Source: Corydoras sp. C115
Lineage: Eukaryota > Chordata > Actinopteri > Siluriformes > Callichthyidae
Assembly: GCA_019802505.1 (NCBI GenBank)
Contig: JAFMOC010000003.1
Coordinates: 885,001-949,000 of the forward strand
Length of the DNA: 64,000 nt
Direction: 5' to 3'
How positions within the stretch are numbered: position 1 is the stretch's first letter; each line of letters starts with the position of its first letter. A program made the translations under genes and the position numbers. This document shows positions 25,927-35,699 of the stretch, in pieces. The notes under the pieces are model-generated. The model saw only the letters and a list, made by a program, of their open reading frames with translations, searched no databases and had not been told where the DNA came from.

Positions 25927-26538
25927 CCCCATGCCCATCCAGGGGAGAACGTTTCGGGCGCTGGGCAGATAGACCCAGGACAGGGCGCCAATCCATCGCT
26001 GGGCACACACACACTCTATATGGCACAATCTATATGGAGAACTCGATTGACTTGATCCATGTTTTTGGACTGTGGGAGGAAACCGGAGAACCCGGAGGAA
26101 ACCCACGCGGACACGGGGAGAACATGGAAACTCCACCCAGATGGGGATTCGAACCGGGAATCCCTAGCGCTGAGAGGAGAACGTGCTAACCACTAAGCCA
26201 CCGTGCCGCCCTGTAAAGATAATCATAAAACCGAGCATGTTCGCTCGATATCGTACCTTTTTTTCCATATCGAGGCGATAAGGAGTAAGCTGGTATTTTT
26301 TGGGGGTTTTTCTGCCCGTGTCCGGAACTACAAAGCTGGGGATACCGAGCGCGCCGCTGAAACTGAAGCCCCACACGAACACTTTATTTGTGGGCTTTCT
26401 GTGCTCTCCAACAAACCGAAACAGCGGCATGTCTTCTGCTTTATCCCGCGCTCTGCCCTGCGGTGCAGAAGACAAGAAACGCCGGGGCAGCACAGACCCG
26501 AACCGGGGGCAAATCCGAGTCCGAACAGCCGCCATCAT
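8908..26538 (-). CDS. rcc1l: RCC1-like protein (RCC1L/WBSCR16), 11 exons found, 3' terminal codons not located
   Basis: Exons in transcript order: 26257-26538, 25014-25143, 23919-24047, 23330-23396, 22000-22051, 19222-19306, 18902-19083, 16697-16784, 16225-16398, 12156-12241, 8908-8967. All phases join, giving 445 codons (human about 464). Diagnostic strings are VFVWGFSFSGALGIPSFVVP, VTKVWGMGLNKDSQLGF, VSCGRAHSLVL, VACGQDHSLFL, LFGWGNSEYLQLA, VFVWGYGILGKGPNL and ELFVWGKNIRGCLGIG, i.e. RCC1 beta-propeller repeats. Start chosen at the MMAAVRTR methionine; an in-frame methionine six codons upstream is an alternative. The N-terminus is Arg-rich, fitting mitochondrial import. In mammals the protein is mitochondrial (mitoribosome function, OPA1 interaction). 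The last exon ends CTG/GTAAGT; reading through gives a stop at 8797, but human has a short AKSFI tail, so a tiny final exon was probably missed. Introns are packed with SINEs, two Tc1 and several hAT elements. Confidence 0.93.
9152..9507 (-). mobile_element. DANA-like SINE, first of an adjacent pair
   Basis: Full-length copy. The flank CAGTCATATA appears on both sides, as TSD, and a second copy begins 13 bases later. Confidence 0.88.
9520..9868 (-). mobile_element. DANA-like SINE, second of an adjacent pair
   Basis: Full-length copy sharing the TCAGTCATATA flank with its neighbour. Confidence 0.88.
10187..10529 (-). mobile_element. DANA-like SINE 'a' of a duplicated array
   Basis: Left and right flanks share CTTTCTAATAAT as TSD. 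First of three copies separated by a duplicated unique segment. Confidence 0.92.
10530..10780. repeat. Unique segment duplicated at 11113-11389
   Basis: Starts CTTTCTAATAATATTGAAAC and ends CAGTCACTAGACTCCA; the same segment with minor changes recurs 583 bp downstream. It is intronic in rcc1l and has no exon. Confidence 0.92.
10781..11112 (-). mobile_element. DANA-like SINE 'b', probable crossover hybrid
   Basis: Its left flank (CAGTCACTAGACTCCA) is that of SINE 'c' and its right flank (CTTTCTAATAAT) is that of SINE 'a', so it has no TSD of its own. Confidence 0.92.
11113..11389. repeat. Second copy of the unique segment at 10530-10780
   Basis: Near-identical to 10530-10780 apart from single-base changes and a small insertion near 11262-11300. 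Confidence 0.9.
11390..11726 (-). mobile_element. DANA-like SINE 'c' of the duplicated array
   Basis: Flanked on both sides by CAGTCACTAGACTCCA, its own TSD. Confidence 0.92.
12302..12642 (-). mobile_element. DANA-like SINE
   Basis: TSD CTGCCTTAAAGAA. Part of the body near GGGTCG is replaced by a G run. It lies just outside rcc1l exon 10, in the downstream intron flank on the genomic right. Confidence 0.9.
12928..13280 (+). mobile_element. DANA-like SINE
   Basis: Full length with TSD GTTCCACAATG. Confidence 0.92.
13397..13722 (-). mobile_element. DANA-like SINE, 5' truncated
   Basis: Lacks box A. The TSD TGTA(T/C)TGCACTC shows that it integrated in this truncated form. Confidence 0.87.
13933..14254 (+). 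mobile_element. DANA-like SINE, 5' truncated
   Basis: Begins at GGCGCTAGGGATTCCCGG, after box A. It carries a C run at about 14190-14210. Confidence 0.87.
14427..16043 (-). mobile_element. Tc1-like DNA transposon, near complete
   Basis: Terminal inverted repeats start CAGTTGTGATCAAATTTATT at 14427 and, inverted, end at 16043, each flanked by a TA dinucleotide (14425-14426 and 16044-16045), the Tc1/mariner target. The 1617-bp length is normal for the family. It encodes a transposase on the minus strand and lies in an rcc1l intron. Confidence 0.95.
14646..15669 (-). pseudogene. Tc1-like transposase, one stop and one frameshift
   Basis: The reading starts MVKARE at 15669 with an N-terminal helix-turn-helix region, then a DDE catalytic core: first Asp in LWSDETKLELFG, second Asp in FQQDNDPKHTS, Glu in SPDLNPIENLWWDLKK. 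Two lesions are visible: an in-frame TGA at 15526-15528 (after IRKFK) and a one-base insertion near 14789-14795 that shifts the C-terminus; the original stop would be TAA at 14646-14648. With only these lesions over about 340 codons it is a young copy. A frame opening at Met 15516 still reads 243 codons but lacks the DNA-binding N-terminus. Confidence 0.93.
17150..18020 (+). pseudogene. Tc1-like transposase remnant (C-terminal half)
   Basis: 17150-17265 reads VKHGGGAVMFWGCFAASGTG followed by a stop; 17698-18020 continues with VLQQDNDPKHTSKNTQEWL and SPDLNPIEHLWKELK down to a stop at 18018-18020. The N-terminal DNA-binding half is missing and an hAT MITE splits the remainder. Confidence 0.9.
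17266..17689 (+). mobile_element. hAT-type MITE, copy 1
   Basis: Ends TAAGGGTGAGC... and ...ACACCCCTA form short terminal inverted repeats. 8-bp TSD GATTCTAG/GATTCCAG at 17258-17265 and 17690-17697. No ORF. Copy 2 lies inverted at 22406-22815. Confidence 0.9.
18188..18539 (-). mobile_element. DANA-like SINE inside a Tc1 element
   Basis: Full length; inserted close to the right inverted repeat of the 16975-18630 transposon. Confidence 0.9.
19445..20106 (+). mobile_element. hAT (ZBED/Charlie-like) element, internally deleted
   Basis: Ends CAGTGCTTCTCAAATA and, inverted, CAGTGATTCTCAATTA; perfect 8-bp TSD AAGTACAG at 19437-19444 and 20107-20114. Contains the start of a transposase-like frame (MDKYLTEMAERDEDN) at 19556, soon interrupted. 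Same family as 61647-62647 and 63276-64000. Confidence 0.9.
20134..20441 (-). mobile_element. DANA-like SINE, internally deleted
   Basis: TSD TTTTAGTGCATTTA-like on both sides; about 40 bp are lost after the GGGTCGC-G-run segment. Confidence 0.88.
21035..21388 (+). mobile_element. DANA-like SINE
   Basis: Full length, TSD TTACTGTTTT. It contains a small internal duplication of GATAGATTGGCACCC. Confidence 0.9.
21652..21963 (-). mobile_element. L2-type LINE 3' end
   Basis: On the minus strand the end of a reverse-transcriptase ORF is visible (FHHFAVENATE as the antisense shadow of WWNDLPNSVRK-like sequence), then the conserved tail GTAAGTCGCTTTGGATAAAA. Same family as 51114-51482 and 58940-59371. 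Confidence 0.82.
22284..22390 (-). mobile_element. L2-type LINE tail fragment
   Basis: Diverged copy of the same tail: CATTTAGCAAACACTTTTAT, then CAACTTACAAATCAGAGAAC. Confidence 0.7.
22406..22815 (-). mobile_element. hAT-type MITE, copy 2 (inverted relative to copy 1)
   Basis: Starts TAGGGGTGTCTTCAAC and ends GCTCACCCCTA; the reverse complement matches 17266-17689 over its full length. Imperfect 8-bp TSD ATATACAG/AAATATAG. Confidence 0.9.
23467..23826 (+). mobile_element. DANA-like SINE
   Basis: Full length with TSD GTCTGATAACTC. Confidence 0.92.
24274..24610 (+). mobile_element. DANA-like SINE
   Basis: Full-length head; tail region slightly shortened; imperfect TSD GTT(C/A)TCTCTAAG. Confidence 0.88.
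25452..25753 (+). mobile_element. DANA-like SINE, tail lost, part of an inverted cluster
   Basis: Runs from the head to GGGGAACCCCCCGCG, then abuts minus-strand SINE sequence directly. Confidence 0.85.
25754..25856 (-). mobile_element. DANA-like SINE middle fragment
   Basis: About 100 bp from the GGGCACTGGGTAGATACACC part to TTTGGAGAATTC, placed head-on against the preceding plus-strand copy. Confidence 0.82.
25857..26213 (-). mobile_element. DANA-like SINE with a long G run
   Basis: Full length. The GGGTCGCGGTGGGGTTCC segment is expanded to about 27 G at 25897-25924. It lies in rcc1l intron 1, about 40 bp from exon 1. Confidence 0.9.
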
Positions 26539-26618
26539 CACGCAGCTCACACAGGACATTATGTCTCTGTAATAAAATACGTCACTGACAACGAGTTTAA
26601 ATAGTTTGGACCACAATT

Positions 26619-26712
26619 AGATTATATATACTATAAACTTATAGATTATATATACTATAAACTTATAGATTATATATACTATAAACTTATAGATTATATA
26701 TACTATAAACTT
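26619..26712. repeat. Four-copy 24-bp AT-rich tandem repeat upstream of rcc1l
   Basis: Almost exact copies of a 24-bp unit start at 26619, 26643, 26667 and 26691; the last is one or two bases short. It lies between the rcc1l start codon and the CACGTG/CCAAT motifs, so probably in the 5' UTR or proximal promoter. Confidence 0.9.
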
Positions 26713-26779
26713 AGTCTGAATTGTGCGGCTGCTCTCTAACGTGTTGCCTCAGAGGAGGCAGCCATGATGAATAGGTCGA

Positions 26780-26820
26780 GCCGAATAGTCACCCACGTGA
26801 CTCACGCGTTGCCAATCAGT
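26780..26820 (-). promoter_or_regulatory. Candidate rcc1l core promoter: E-box palindrome plus CCAAT box
   Basis: CACGTG lies at 26794-26799 inside a near-palindrome GTCACCCACGTGACTC, with CCAAT at 26812-26816, about 255-280 bp upstream of the rcc1l start codon. CACGTG in a GTCACGTGAC-like context is the site class bound by USF/MITF/TFEB factors. The role is inferred from position and motif only. Confidence 0.45.
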
Positions 26821-26908
26821 GAGCCACAAATGACTACAACTGCAAACTAAAAAGGATGCAATGCTGCAAATGTTCGCCAGAGGCCACTGTTGTAACTATT
26901 TTGTGAAC

Positions 26909-27279
26909 ATCCATCCATCCATTATCTTCTGCATTTTATTTTATGTTACTAGGGTCGGGGGGGGGGGGGGGGGGGGGGTTGGTTCGTGTTCCCCACCCAG
27001 GGGAGAACGTTTCGGGCGCTGGGCAGATAGACCCAGGGCAGGGCACCAATCCATCGCTGGGCACACACTCACTCACACAGACACACTCTATATGGGGCAA
27101 TTTTTGAGAATTCAATTGACTTGATCCATGTTTTTTGACTGTGGGAGGAAACTGGAGAACCCGGAGGAAACCCACGCGGACACGGAGAGAACATGGAAAC
27201 TCCACCCAGATGGGGATTCGAACCGGGAATCCCTAGCGCTGAGAGGCGAACGTGCTAACCACTTAGCCACCGTGCCGCC
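26909..27279 (-). mobile_element. DANA-like SINE, first of a three-copy tandem array
   Basis: Full length with a G run of about 23 at 26956-26978; the next copy follows with no spacer. Confidence 0.9.
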
Positions 27280-27624
27280 TCCATCCATTATCTTCCGCTT
27301 TATCCTCTACTAGGGTCGCGGGGGGGTTCGTGTTCCCCACCCAGGGGAGAACGTTTCGGGCGCTGGGCAGATACACCCAGGACAGGGCGCCAATCTATCG
27401 CTGGGCACACACTCACTCACACAGACACACTCTATATGGGGTAATTTGGAGAATTCAATTGACCTTGATCCATGTTTTTTGGATTGTGGGAGGAAACCGG
27501 AGAACCCGGAGGAAACCCACGCAGACACGGGGAGAACATGGAAACTCCACCCAGATGGGGATTCGAACCGGGAATCCCTAGCGCTGAGAGGCAAACGTGC
27601 TAACCACTTAGCCACCGTGCCGCC
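27280..27624 (-). mobile_element. DANA-like SINE, second of the tandem array
   Basis: Head-to-tail with its neighbours; junctions read GCCGCC/TCCATCCATT. It shares GGTTCGTGTTCCCCACCC with both neighbours. Confidence 0.9.
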
Positions 27625-27946
27625 TCCATCCATTATCTTCCGCTTTATCCTCTACTAGGGTCGCGGGGGGTTCGTGTTCCCCACCCAGGGGAGAACGTTT
27701 CGGGCGCTGGGCAGATACACCCAGGACAGGGCGCCAATCTATCGCTGGGCACACACTCACTCACACAGACACACTCTATATGGGGTAATTTGGAGAATTC
27801 AATTGACCTTGATCCATGTTTTTTGGATTGTGGGAGGAAACCGGAGAACCCGGAGGAAACCCACGCGGACACGGGGAGAACATGGAAACTCCACCCAGCT
27901 AGTGCTGAGAGGAGAACGTGCTAACCACTAAGCCACTGTGCCGCCC
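27625..27946 (-). mobile_element. DANA-like SINE, third of the tandem array
   Basis: As the previous copy but with about 25 bp lost near the box B region (CCACCCAGCTAGTGCTG). Confidence 0.9.
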
Positions 27947-28018
27947 TATTGTGTTAACAGCCATGCTTTTTTATAATGCCTTGACCTTGGATGAGAGAAT
28001 GTAATATATTGTCGAACC

Positions 28019-28325
28019 ATCATTCATTCATTCTTCTGCATCTTCTGCATAATACATAATACAGATACACCCATTACAGGGCGCCAATCTATCGCTGGGC
28101 ACACACTCACTCACTCACACACACATACACACTCTATATGGGGTAATTTGGAGAATTCAATTGAACTTGATCCATGTTTTTGGACTGTGGGAGGGAAAGG
28201 AAGAACCCAGAGAAAACACACAAGGACATGGGGAGAACATGGAAACTCCACCCAGATTGGGATTCGAACCGGGAATCCCTAGCACTGAGAGGTGAACGTG
28301 CTAATCATTAAGCCACCCTGCCGCC
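28019..28325 (-). mobile_element. DANA-like SINE, diverged, middle copy of a second duplicated array
   Basis: Tail-side part degraded. The unique flank TATT(G/T)TGT(T/A)AACAGCCA...GTCGAACCATC is found both before (27947-28018) and after (28326-28408) it. Confidence 0.85.
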
Positions 28326-28408
28326 TTATTTTGTAAACAGCCAAGCTTTTTTTTAAATGCCACGGGTGTTTGACCTTGGACGAGAGAATGTAGTCCATTG
28401 TCGAACCA

Positions 28409-28768
28409 TCATTCATTCATTCATTCATTATCTTCCGTGTAATCCTCTACTAATGACCAGGGTCACGAAAATGTTTCCATTACCCATCCAGGGCAGAATG
28501 TTTCAGGTGCTGGGCAAATACACCCAGGACAATCCAAACAATTGCTGGGCACATACACACACACTCATATACACACACTATATGGGGCAATCTGGAGCAT
28601 TCAATTTACCTTAAATCCATGTTTTTGGAATGTGGGAGGTAAAGGAAGAACCCAGAGGACACACGAGGACACGGAGAGAACATGAAAACTCCACCCAGAT
28701 TGGGATTCGAACCGGGAATCCCTAGCGCTGAGAGGAGAACGTGCTAACCATCTTGCCACCGTGCTGCC
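28409..28768 (-). mobile_element. DANA-like SINE, diverged
   Basis: Preceded by the second copy of the TATTTTGTAAACAGCCA...CGAACCATC flank; many substitutions compared with the consensus. Confidence 0.85.
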
Positions 28769-28820
28769 CGTCGCAACATCAGAATAGGGCTATTAAACTG
28801 TGATATCACCTCTCATATAT

Positions 28821-29174
28821 TCATTCATTCATTATTTTCCGCTTTATCCTATATTAGGGTCGCGGGGGTGGGGGGGGGTTCCCCATGCCCATCCAGAAGA
28901 GAATGTTTCGGGCGCTGGGCAGATACACCTGGGACAGGGTGCCAATCTATCGCTGGGCAGACACTCACTCACACAGACAAACTCTATATGGGACAATTTG
29001 GAGAACTCAGTTGACTTGATCCATGTTTTTGGACTGTGGGAGGACACCGGAGAACCCGGAGGAAACCCACGCGGACACGGGGAGAACATGGAAACTCCAC
29101 CCAGATGGGGATTCGAACCGGGAATCCCTAGCGCTGAGAGGAGAACGTGCTAACCACTAAGCCACTGTGCCGCC
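28821..29174 (-). mobile_element. DANA-like SINE
   Basis: Full length, TSD CACCTCTCATATA. Confidence 0.92.
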
Positions 29175-29287
29175 CACCTCTCATATAGATTTGTACGAAT
29201 CAATGCAGTAGTTTTGGCATCATATCTAATATTAATAGTAATAAGAGTTAACTGCAGGCCCTTGTAATAAAACAAATAAATTCATTC

Positions 29288-29421
29288 AGGAAAGAGTGCC
29301 AATCTATTGGTGGGCACACACTCTCACACACACACTGAATATGGAAACACACAGATTGGGATTCGAATCAGATCCCCGGGGTTGAGAGGCAAACATGCTA
29401 ACCACTATGATACCATGCCCC
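29288..29421 (-). mobile_element. Old DANA-like SINE fragment
   Basis: Diverged GTGCCAATCTATTGGTGGGC...GATTCGAATC...GCTAACCACT with several gaps; older than most copies here. Confidence 0.75.
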
Positions 29422-29823
29422 ATATGTTTAAATAAGTCAGCTCAAAGTAAGAAAATGCCAAAATTTTGCAACGTTTTTATTTAAACACAATATCAGCTTG
29501 GACAACACATGAAAACGATCTATATACATTGTAAAGTAAATGTTACTTATTACACTATCTATGAAAGCTTGAAATACCATTGAAGGACATTTTAGGTTTA
29601 TCTAAGCTGTTCTAATACATAAGAAAGTGATTTCTGCTTTAATATCTGTTATATCTTAAACAACATACAGTAAGTGTCCTGTAGACTACTGCTCCAGCAC
29701 ATATATAACCTACAAAAGATTAACTTGCTAAGATACATAACATTTGTTGGTCTTTAGCCCATGGGGATATCAGAATATGTTGTTGTTGTTTTTTTTTTTG
29801 AAAGACGTCAGTGCCTCACTAGC
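29422..29823 (-). other. ncf1 3' UTR
   Basis: No exon or repeat was recognised. The reverse complement of TTTATT at 29476-29481 supplies an AATAAA signal about 345 bases past the ncf1 stop, the likely transcript end. Confidence 0.55.
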
Positions 29824-32800
29824 TCAGATTGCATGAATACTAATTCTCTTCCGTGTGTTTTCTGTGCAGCGTTCCATAATAAGATCATGACTGGGACGAG
29901 GTGGAATGACTGGGGTTTTCTTTGACTCCTCACTGGAGGTTTCTGATGATGAAGAGCTCTCTGCACAAACACAAGCACACATAGGATTATATTATATTAT
30001 ATTATAATAAATGTGTATGATGTAAATGTTGTTTGCCAACTACAATGCAGAAAAAGTGGAAACTGTACCTGCATCACCCTCATTCTCCTCTGTAGCACAT
30101 TTGGAGAGCTTCCTCGGGGTGGATGGGAGTCTACCTTTCTGTTGTAGGAATCGACGACTCTGACGGCGGTAGGTATCCTGAGTGATTCGCTGTCGACCCT
30201 TGGCATGGATACTCTGTGCGTTGCGTATGGTTGATCTATGGGGGCAAGAGACCAATATATGTGTAAGTACAATAGGCAAAATAGATCATTTTCATTCATT
30301 CATTCATCATCTCCCGCTTTATCCTCTATTAGGGTCGCGGTGGGGTTCCCCATGCCCATCCAGGGGAGAACGTCTCGGGCGCTGGGCAGATACACCCAGG
30401 ACAGGGCGCCAATCCATCGCTGGGCACACACTTACTCACACAGACACACTCTATATGGGGCAATTTTTGAGAATTCAATTGACTTGATCCATGTTTTTGG
30501 ACTGTGGGAGGAAACCGGAGAACCCGGAGGAAACCCACGCAGACACAGGGAGAACATGGAAACTCCACCCAGATGGGGTTTCGAACCGGGAATCCCTAGT
30601 GCTGAGAGGAGAACGTGCTAACCACTTAACCACCATGCCGCCAATAGATCATTTTTTCAGTCTAATATTTATTCGTGTAGGATGGTGTTTTTTTAACCTC
30701 TGAACGGAGGATCAAATTTGGGTAACAAAGCTTTATAGCAACTTGTTATATGGAATATTTTAGGAACAATATATACCAAGGTAGTTAGTCTGGACTAACT
30801 AAACCCATTTATGGACACAGTTTTGTTACCATAACATTTTCTTCATAGGTAATCTTGGTGAGTATACTTTGGCATGTTTAACTACAGTAATTGACTATAA
30901 ACCTTTCTTAAAACTACCTCCGGGGAGGTGGAGTGCTCCTGCGTACAACGTCTTTCTCAGCATCCACCTCCATCTTTTCACCTGTCCTGCACAGGAACAT
31001 TGATGGATAATAGCCTGTTGCATCTCCTTTTCTGTAAATGAAAGAGAATTAAAACGTTCACTAAGTGGTTGTTGGCATACTCGTGATAGCTTTGCCCCAT
31101 TTTAAGGTTTAATAAAAAAAATTCCAACACATATCCCATACCTGACCACCCACCAGCCATCCAAAATTTTATGGATGACCTCAATGGTTTCATCAATTTC
31201 CAGAGAAAGCTCATCATCCTCCACAGCTTTGTAAGCTCTAGTGGTTTTGTATAACTCTCCTGTTGAACATAAGTGTGAGTCAATAACAGTACAATGTAAA
31301 CATTATAATTAGTGTCATGTATGTGATTACAATCACTATTATTAAGCTGACCTGCATAGTTAGGCTCAGGCTCCTCAGTTTCATCAGGTCCATCTAATGG
31401 TTCCAGATAGGAGGCTGGAGCCCATCCTCTATGGGATTCACACTGGCAAAACCACCAGCCTAAAGCCATCAAGAAGCACAATCATACATTTTTAAAACCA
31501 TTTTAGTGATAGTTTAATCAGGAGCATAGAGATATTTTGTACTGAGAAATCACTTGGGTGCAGGAAATTGCTTTTTTCTCTCACCATTTGGACTCTTCTC
31601 CACAATTTCTACTAAGTCGCCTGCCTTTAAGTTGAGCTCATATTTTGAAGTCTTGCTGTATTCTGCAATGACTCTGTAACTGTCCAACATAATAGGACCA
31701 GTAATTTCTAAAAGAAAAGAAAATGGTGAGGTGCTCATTAGGTCAAATTTGCCCAAAATCTCCAATTTAATCTAGAAAGACTCAGTGCTTAGTGATGTCT
31801 TACCAGATGTGGTGGTCCTTGCTCTGTCCCTGGACATGACATATGTCTCATTTCGCTTGAATCTATAAATATATGTTTACAAGAGATTCGAATTTGTATA
31901 GTTAGAAATAATAATTGCACCTTTTGAATGAAAGTAAAACGTTTGCGTTAGTAGTGACTTACGGGTGTGGTGCTGGAGGAGACTCATCCTCTGGGCGCAC
32001 TTTAAAGAAATTTATTACCAGCTGACAGCGAGAGATTTTGGGAGGTAGGTTCAGTAGAGAGTGACAGTATTCAGCCAGGGTGCCTTGTCTGGTTTCAGTG
32101 GTCTTCTGGTTATCTAGCCATTTTGGAACTACAAGAAAATTCCAGTCATGTGTAATAATTTGGATTGCGCAGCCTTGTAAATGTGCTAAGTTCTCCTTTT
32201 TTTATTTCCGGTTAACAAACGCACAGAATTAAGTACGCAGCTGTGGGAAAGTACATAAGTTTCAATTTCTAGAGCACTGCACGACAATGTCTTATTTGAA
32301 CAGCTTTGGGAAATGAAAGGTTAAAGATCTGTAAAATTCACCACATGCACAAAAAAATCCCTAAATATTATCCCTAACTATGTGAACTAGGATGTCAACA
32401 TGACAATAATAGAAATTGTATAATTCCTGAATTTCGTAGGAATTATTTCGGTTGAAAGCAGTCGATTCGTCTGATATAGTCAGCAACAAAATAAAGGCCA
32501 GATCTGAATATACAACACAAATATTCAAATAGCATGGCATTACTATGTACAATAGCCGTCAAAACATTTTCATGATAGTAGTAAAGCTGACTTTGGAAAA
32601 TTCAATATAAGAGATTTGCTGCTCTGATTTCATGCTCTTTTGATTTTGGTCACTGAGAACACAATGGGTTTTAAAATAGATGTGTCACTTAAGGCAGATG
32701 TTTCCGTGCTGTTGGTGCAAATAGAGAAGGAAGACTTTCACTCTCATTTTTGCAAACAGCTTGTGTGGAAACAGCCGAGATTAAAATAGAGAAATTCTGC

Positions 32801-33276
32801 AAACAGATATGTGCAGTTCTTACCTGGTAATGTGGGGATTATACGATCTTTAGCATCAATGTCTCCTGCTTCAATAGGAAACATTTCTTTTAGAGATTTC
32901 TGCAAAAACAATAGAAATATATATATATATATAAGAAAATGCTCCTGAAGTAGTAATCAGTAAGATAAACGTTGCTATGCTTTCAAACACAATAACTTCC
33001 CAGTTGTTATTTTGTGCCATTTTAAAAGACTTACATGAAATGTGTGTATTTCTGGATAACGTCTGTAGATCAGCTTTTCAGACTGATCACTCCATTTCAC
33101 CAGAAACATGTACACCTTTCAGAAACAAGCATTTGTTACAACAGTTATGACGTTTATATAGACTTTGCAGAGAGGTTTGCAGAAAAACACAAGATTCAAC
33201 TTACATAATGTTGACTTGGATAAAACCTTTTCTCAAAGCCCAAAAGCTCCATATGACGCACATATGTATCTGCCAT
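29824..33276 (-). CDS. ncf1: Neutrophil cytosol factor 1 (p47phox), complete, 11 exons
   Basis: Exons: 33205-33276, 33035-33115, 32824-32899, 31963-32128, 31804-31862, 31585-31707, 31352-31459, 31142-31259, 30918-31031, 30069-30235, 29824-29960. Phases all join; 1221 nt give 406 aa (human 390). Domains: PX about 1-121 (MADTYVRHMELLGFEKRFYP, then IYRRYPEI with R42/R43 and R90 at human positions), tandem SH3 domains about 157-213 and 229-281 (DGWWVVR), a polybasic autoinhibitory region about 305-345 (STIRNAQSIHAKGRQRITQD) keeping hydroxyl residues at the human S303/S304 site, and a C-terminal PxxP motif PVIPPRP (about 378-384) that in human binds the p67phox SH3. It organises the phagocyte NADPH oxidase at membranes by binding phosphoinositides and p22phox. 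Stop TGA 29824-29826; a candidate poly(A) signal on the minus strand lies at 29476-29481. One SINE sits in intron 9. Confidence 0.96.
30292..30642 (-). mobile_element. DANA-like SINE in ncf1 intron 9
   Basis: Full length, TSD AATAGATCATTTT. Confidence 0.92.
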
Positions 33277-34188
33277 CCTGCCCTGCATTCGATTTCTCAC
33301 CACTGAAAGTAGCAGACCACATATCACCCCGCAATATATAGGATTCACATTTGCATAGGAAGTACTGCTGAAGTCAAGGGGGAGTATACTTTTGAGCCTC
33401 CTCCTCTTCTAACATCAACCAAAGCAAATGATAAAATCATAATGGATTTTTTTTTTGCATATGCAATGCAGTGTTTTATAACACATCACATGTTTAAAGT
33501 TGCCTGCATCAGATTTTGATCGTTGCATAATGAGGAAACTCCATGTTTTTCTAGAGTGTTTTATGACAAGATGCTGGGTTATTTATTAACCTTATTTAAA
33601 GTTTGTTTACTCAGTATTCTGTTACACCTGAATCAACTTTAAACCTTTATTTGTAAAGGATCTGTAATCCATATTTAATAAAATCCCTACAGATTTTAGG
33701 CATTTGGATTAGATGTATTTGAAACTAAGTGTTTAGTTCTCTTTTTTTTTGCTTTGATGCTGTATGTAAGGTGCCTTAAGAATTTATTCCTTGGCCTATT
33801 TAATTTTTTGATGTCCTTGGTTTGTTTTTGTCATTAAAAGTTACATATAATTTAAATTTGTCTGAAAAAGATTTTTTTTTTTTTACTTTGAACAAAACAT
33901 CAGATTATTCAGTGAACTGCAATAGTTTCCCAGGACAGATTATAATATATATTCAGGTTTAAGAAAAGCTTTGTTTAAACCTTTGTAACTGTGTCGGATC
34001 TAGATGTGTAAATGTTTGTTTCATGAGAAGTTTAACATCTTGACAGCAATAAAATATGATGGTTATAAAAGATACAGTCACAGGGAGAACATTAATTTAC
34101 ATTTAGACATTTTACAGATGCTTTCATCCAAGCAATATACCCCAACTTGATGGTTGGGGTTAAAGTAAAAAATCAGTCATGATACAGC
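33277..34188. other. ncf1 5' flank
   Basis: AT-rich DNA upstream of the ncf1 start codon with no coding exon recognised. It should hold the promoter and any 5' UTR, but no convincing core motif was seen. A short L2-like tail lies at about 34096-34142. Confidence 0.4.
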
Positions 34189-34484
34189 GCCCCATCTGGG
34201 TGGAGTTTCCATGTTCTCCCTGTGTCTGCTTGGGTTTCCTCCGGGTTCTCCGGTTTCCTCCCACAGTCCAAAAACATGGATCAAGTCAATTGAATTCTCA
34301 AAAATTGCCCCATATAGAGTGTGTCTGTGTGAGTGAGTGTGTACCCAGCGATGGATTGGCACCCTGTCCTGGGTCTATCTGCCCAGCGCCCGAGACGTTT
34401 TCCCCTGGATGGGCATGGGGAACCCCACCGCGACCCTAATAGAGGATAAAGCGGGAGATAATGAATGAATGAATGAATGAATGA
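34189..34484 (+). mobile_element. DANA-like SINE, head missing
   Basis: Begins at GCCCCATCTGGGTGG; ends in (TGAA)n. Confidence 0.87.
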
Positions 34485-35094
34485 AGTTTAAAGTATAAAG
34501 TTATGAAAACTTAAGGAACATGATTAGTTTCAGCTTACTTGTTATTGCCATTTTCCAATAGAGTTTAAAATATCAGCATTATTAAGAATTGATACACAGA
34601 AAACTGTGGGATCTCTTAGGTCCTGTTCCCAACTAATGTTGATTATGGCAATGCTAATCAAGTGCTTTTGTTTACTCTTATAGAGAAATTTAGGACAATA
34701 GTCAACTTGATTTTAATTTGGTCGATTTGACCAAAGTCATTTTAAAATACCATTTTTTGTAATTATAGTAAAGCCAATTGTCCGGGTACAAATATCGAGC
34801 AGATTTACAATAAAATGTTTATAATAGTAGATTTATAACTGAAGTTGCTCAACCTGTTTACTGTAAAGAAGAAGAAGAAAAAAAATGCAACACCCTGTCT
34901 GGTGAAGCATATCGTCACTTTGTATTTACAAACTGCATTCAGACACTTCTAACATTAAAGCAGAAAAGGGGAACTTGAATGTGTGTGAACAAATATGTGC
35001 TGAGGCTCATGTTCACATTTTAAGACTGAATTTAGTAAGAATAGCTTTTAATAAATAAATAAAAGTTTACATATATCGTATTATGACTTCAAGT

Positions 35095-35610
<516 letters not shown>

Positions 35611-35694
<84 letters not shown>
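35611..35694. repeat. (TA)n followed by a T run
   Basis: About 48 bases of TA, then about 36 T, ending at the right arm of the inverted repeat. Confidence 0.95.
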
Positions 35695-35699
<5 letters not shown>

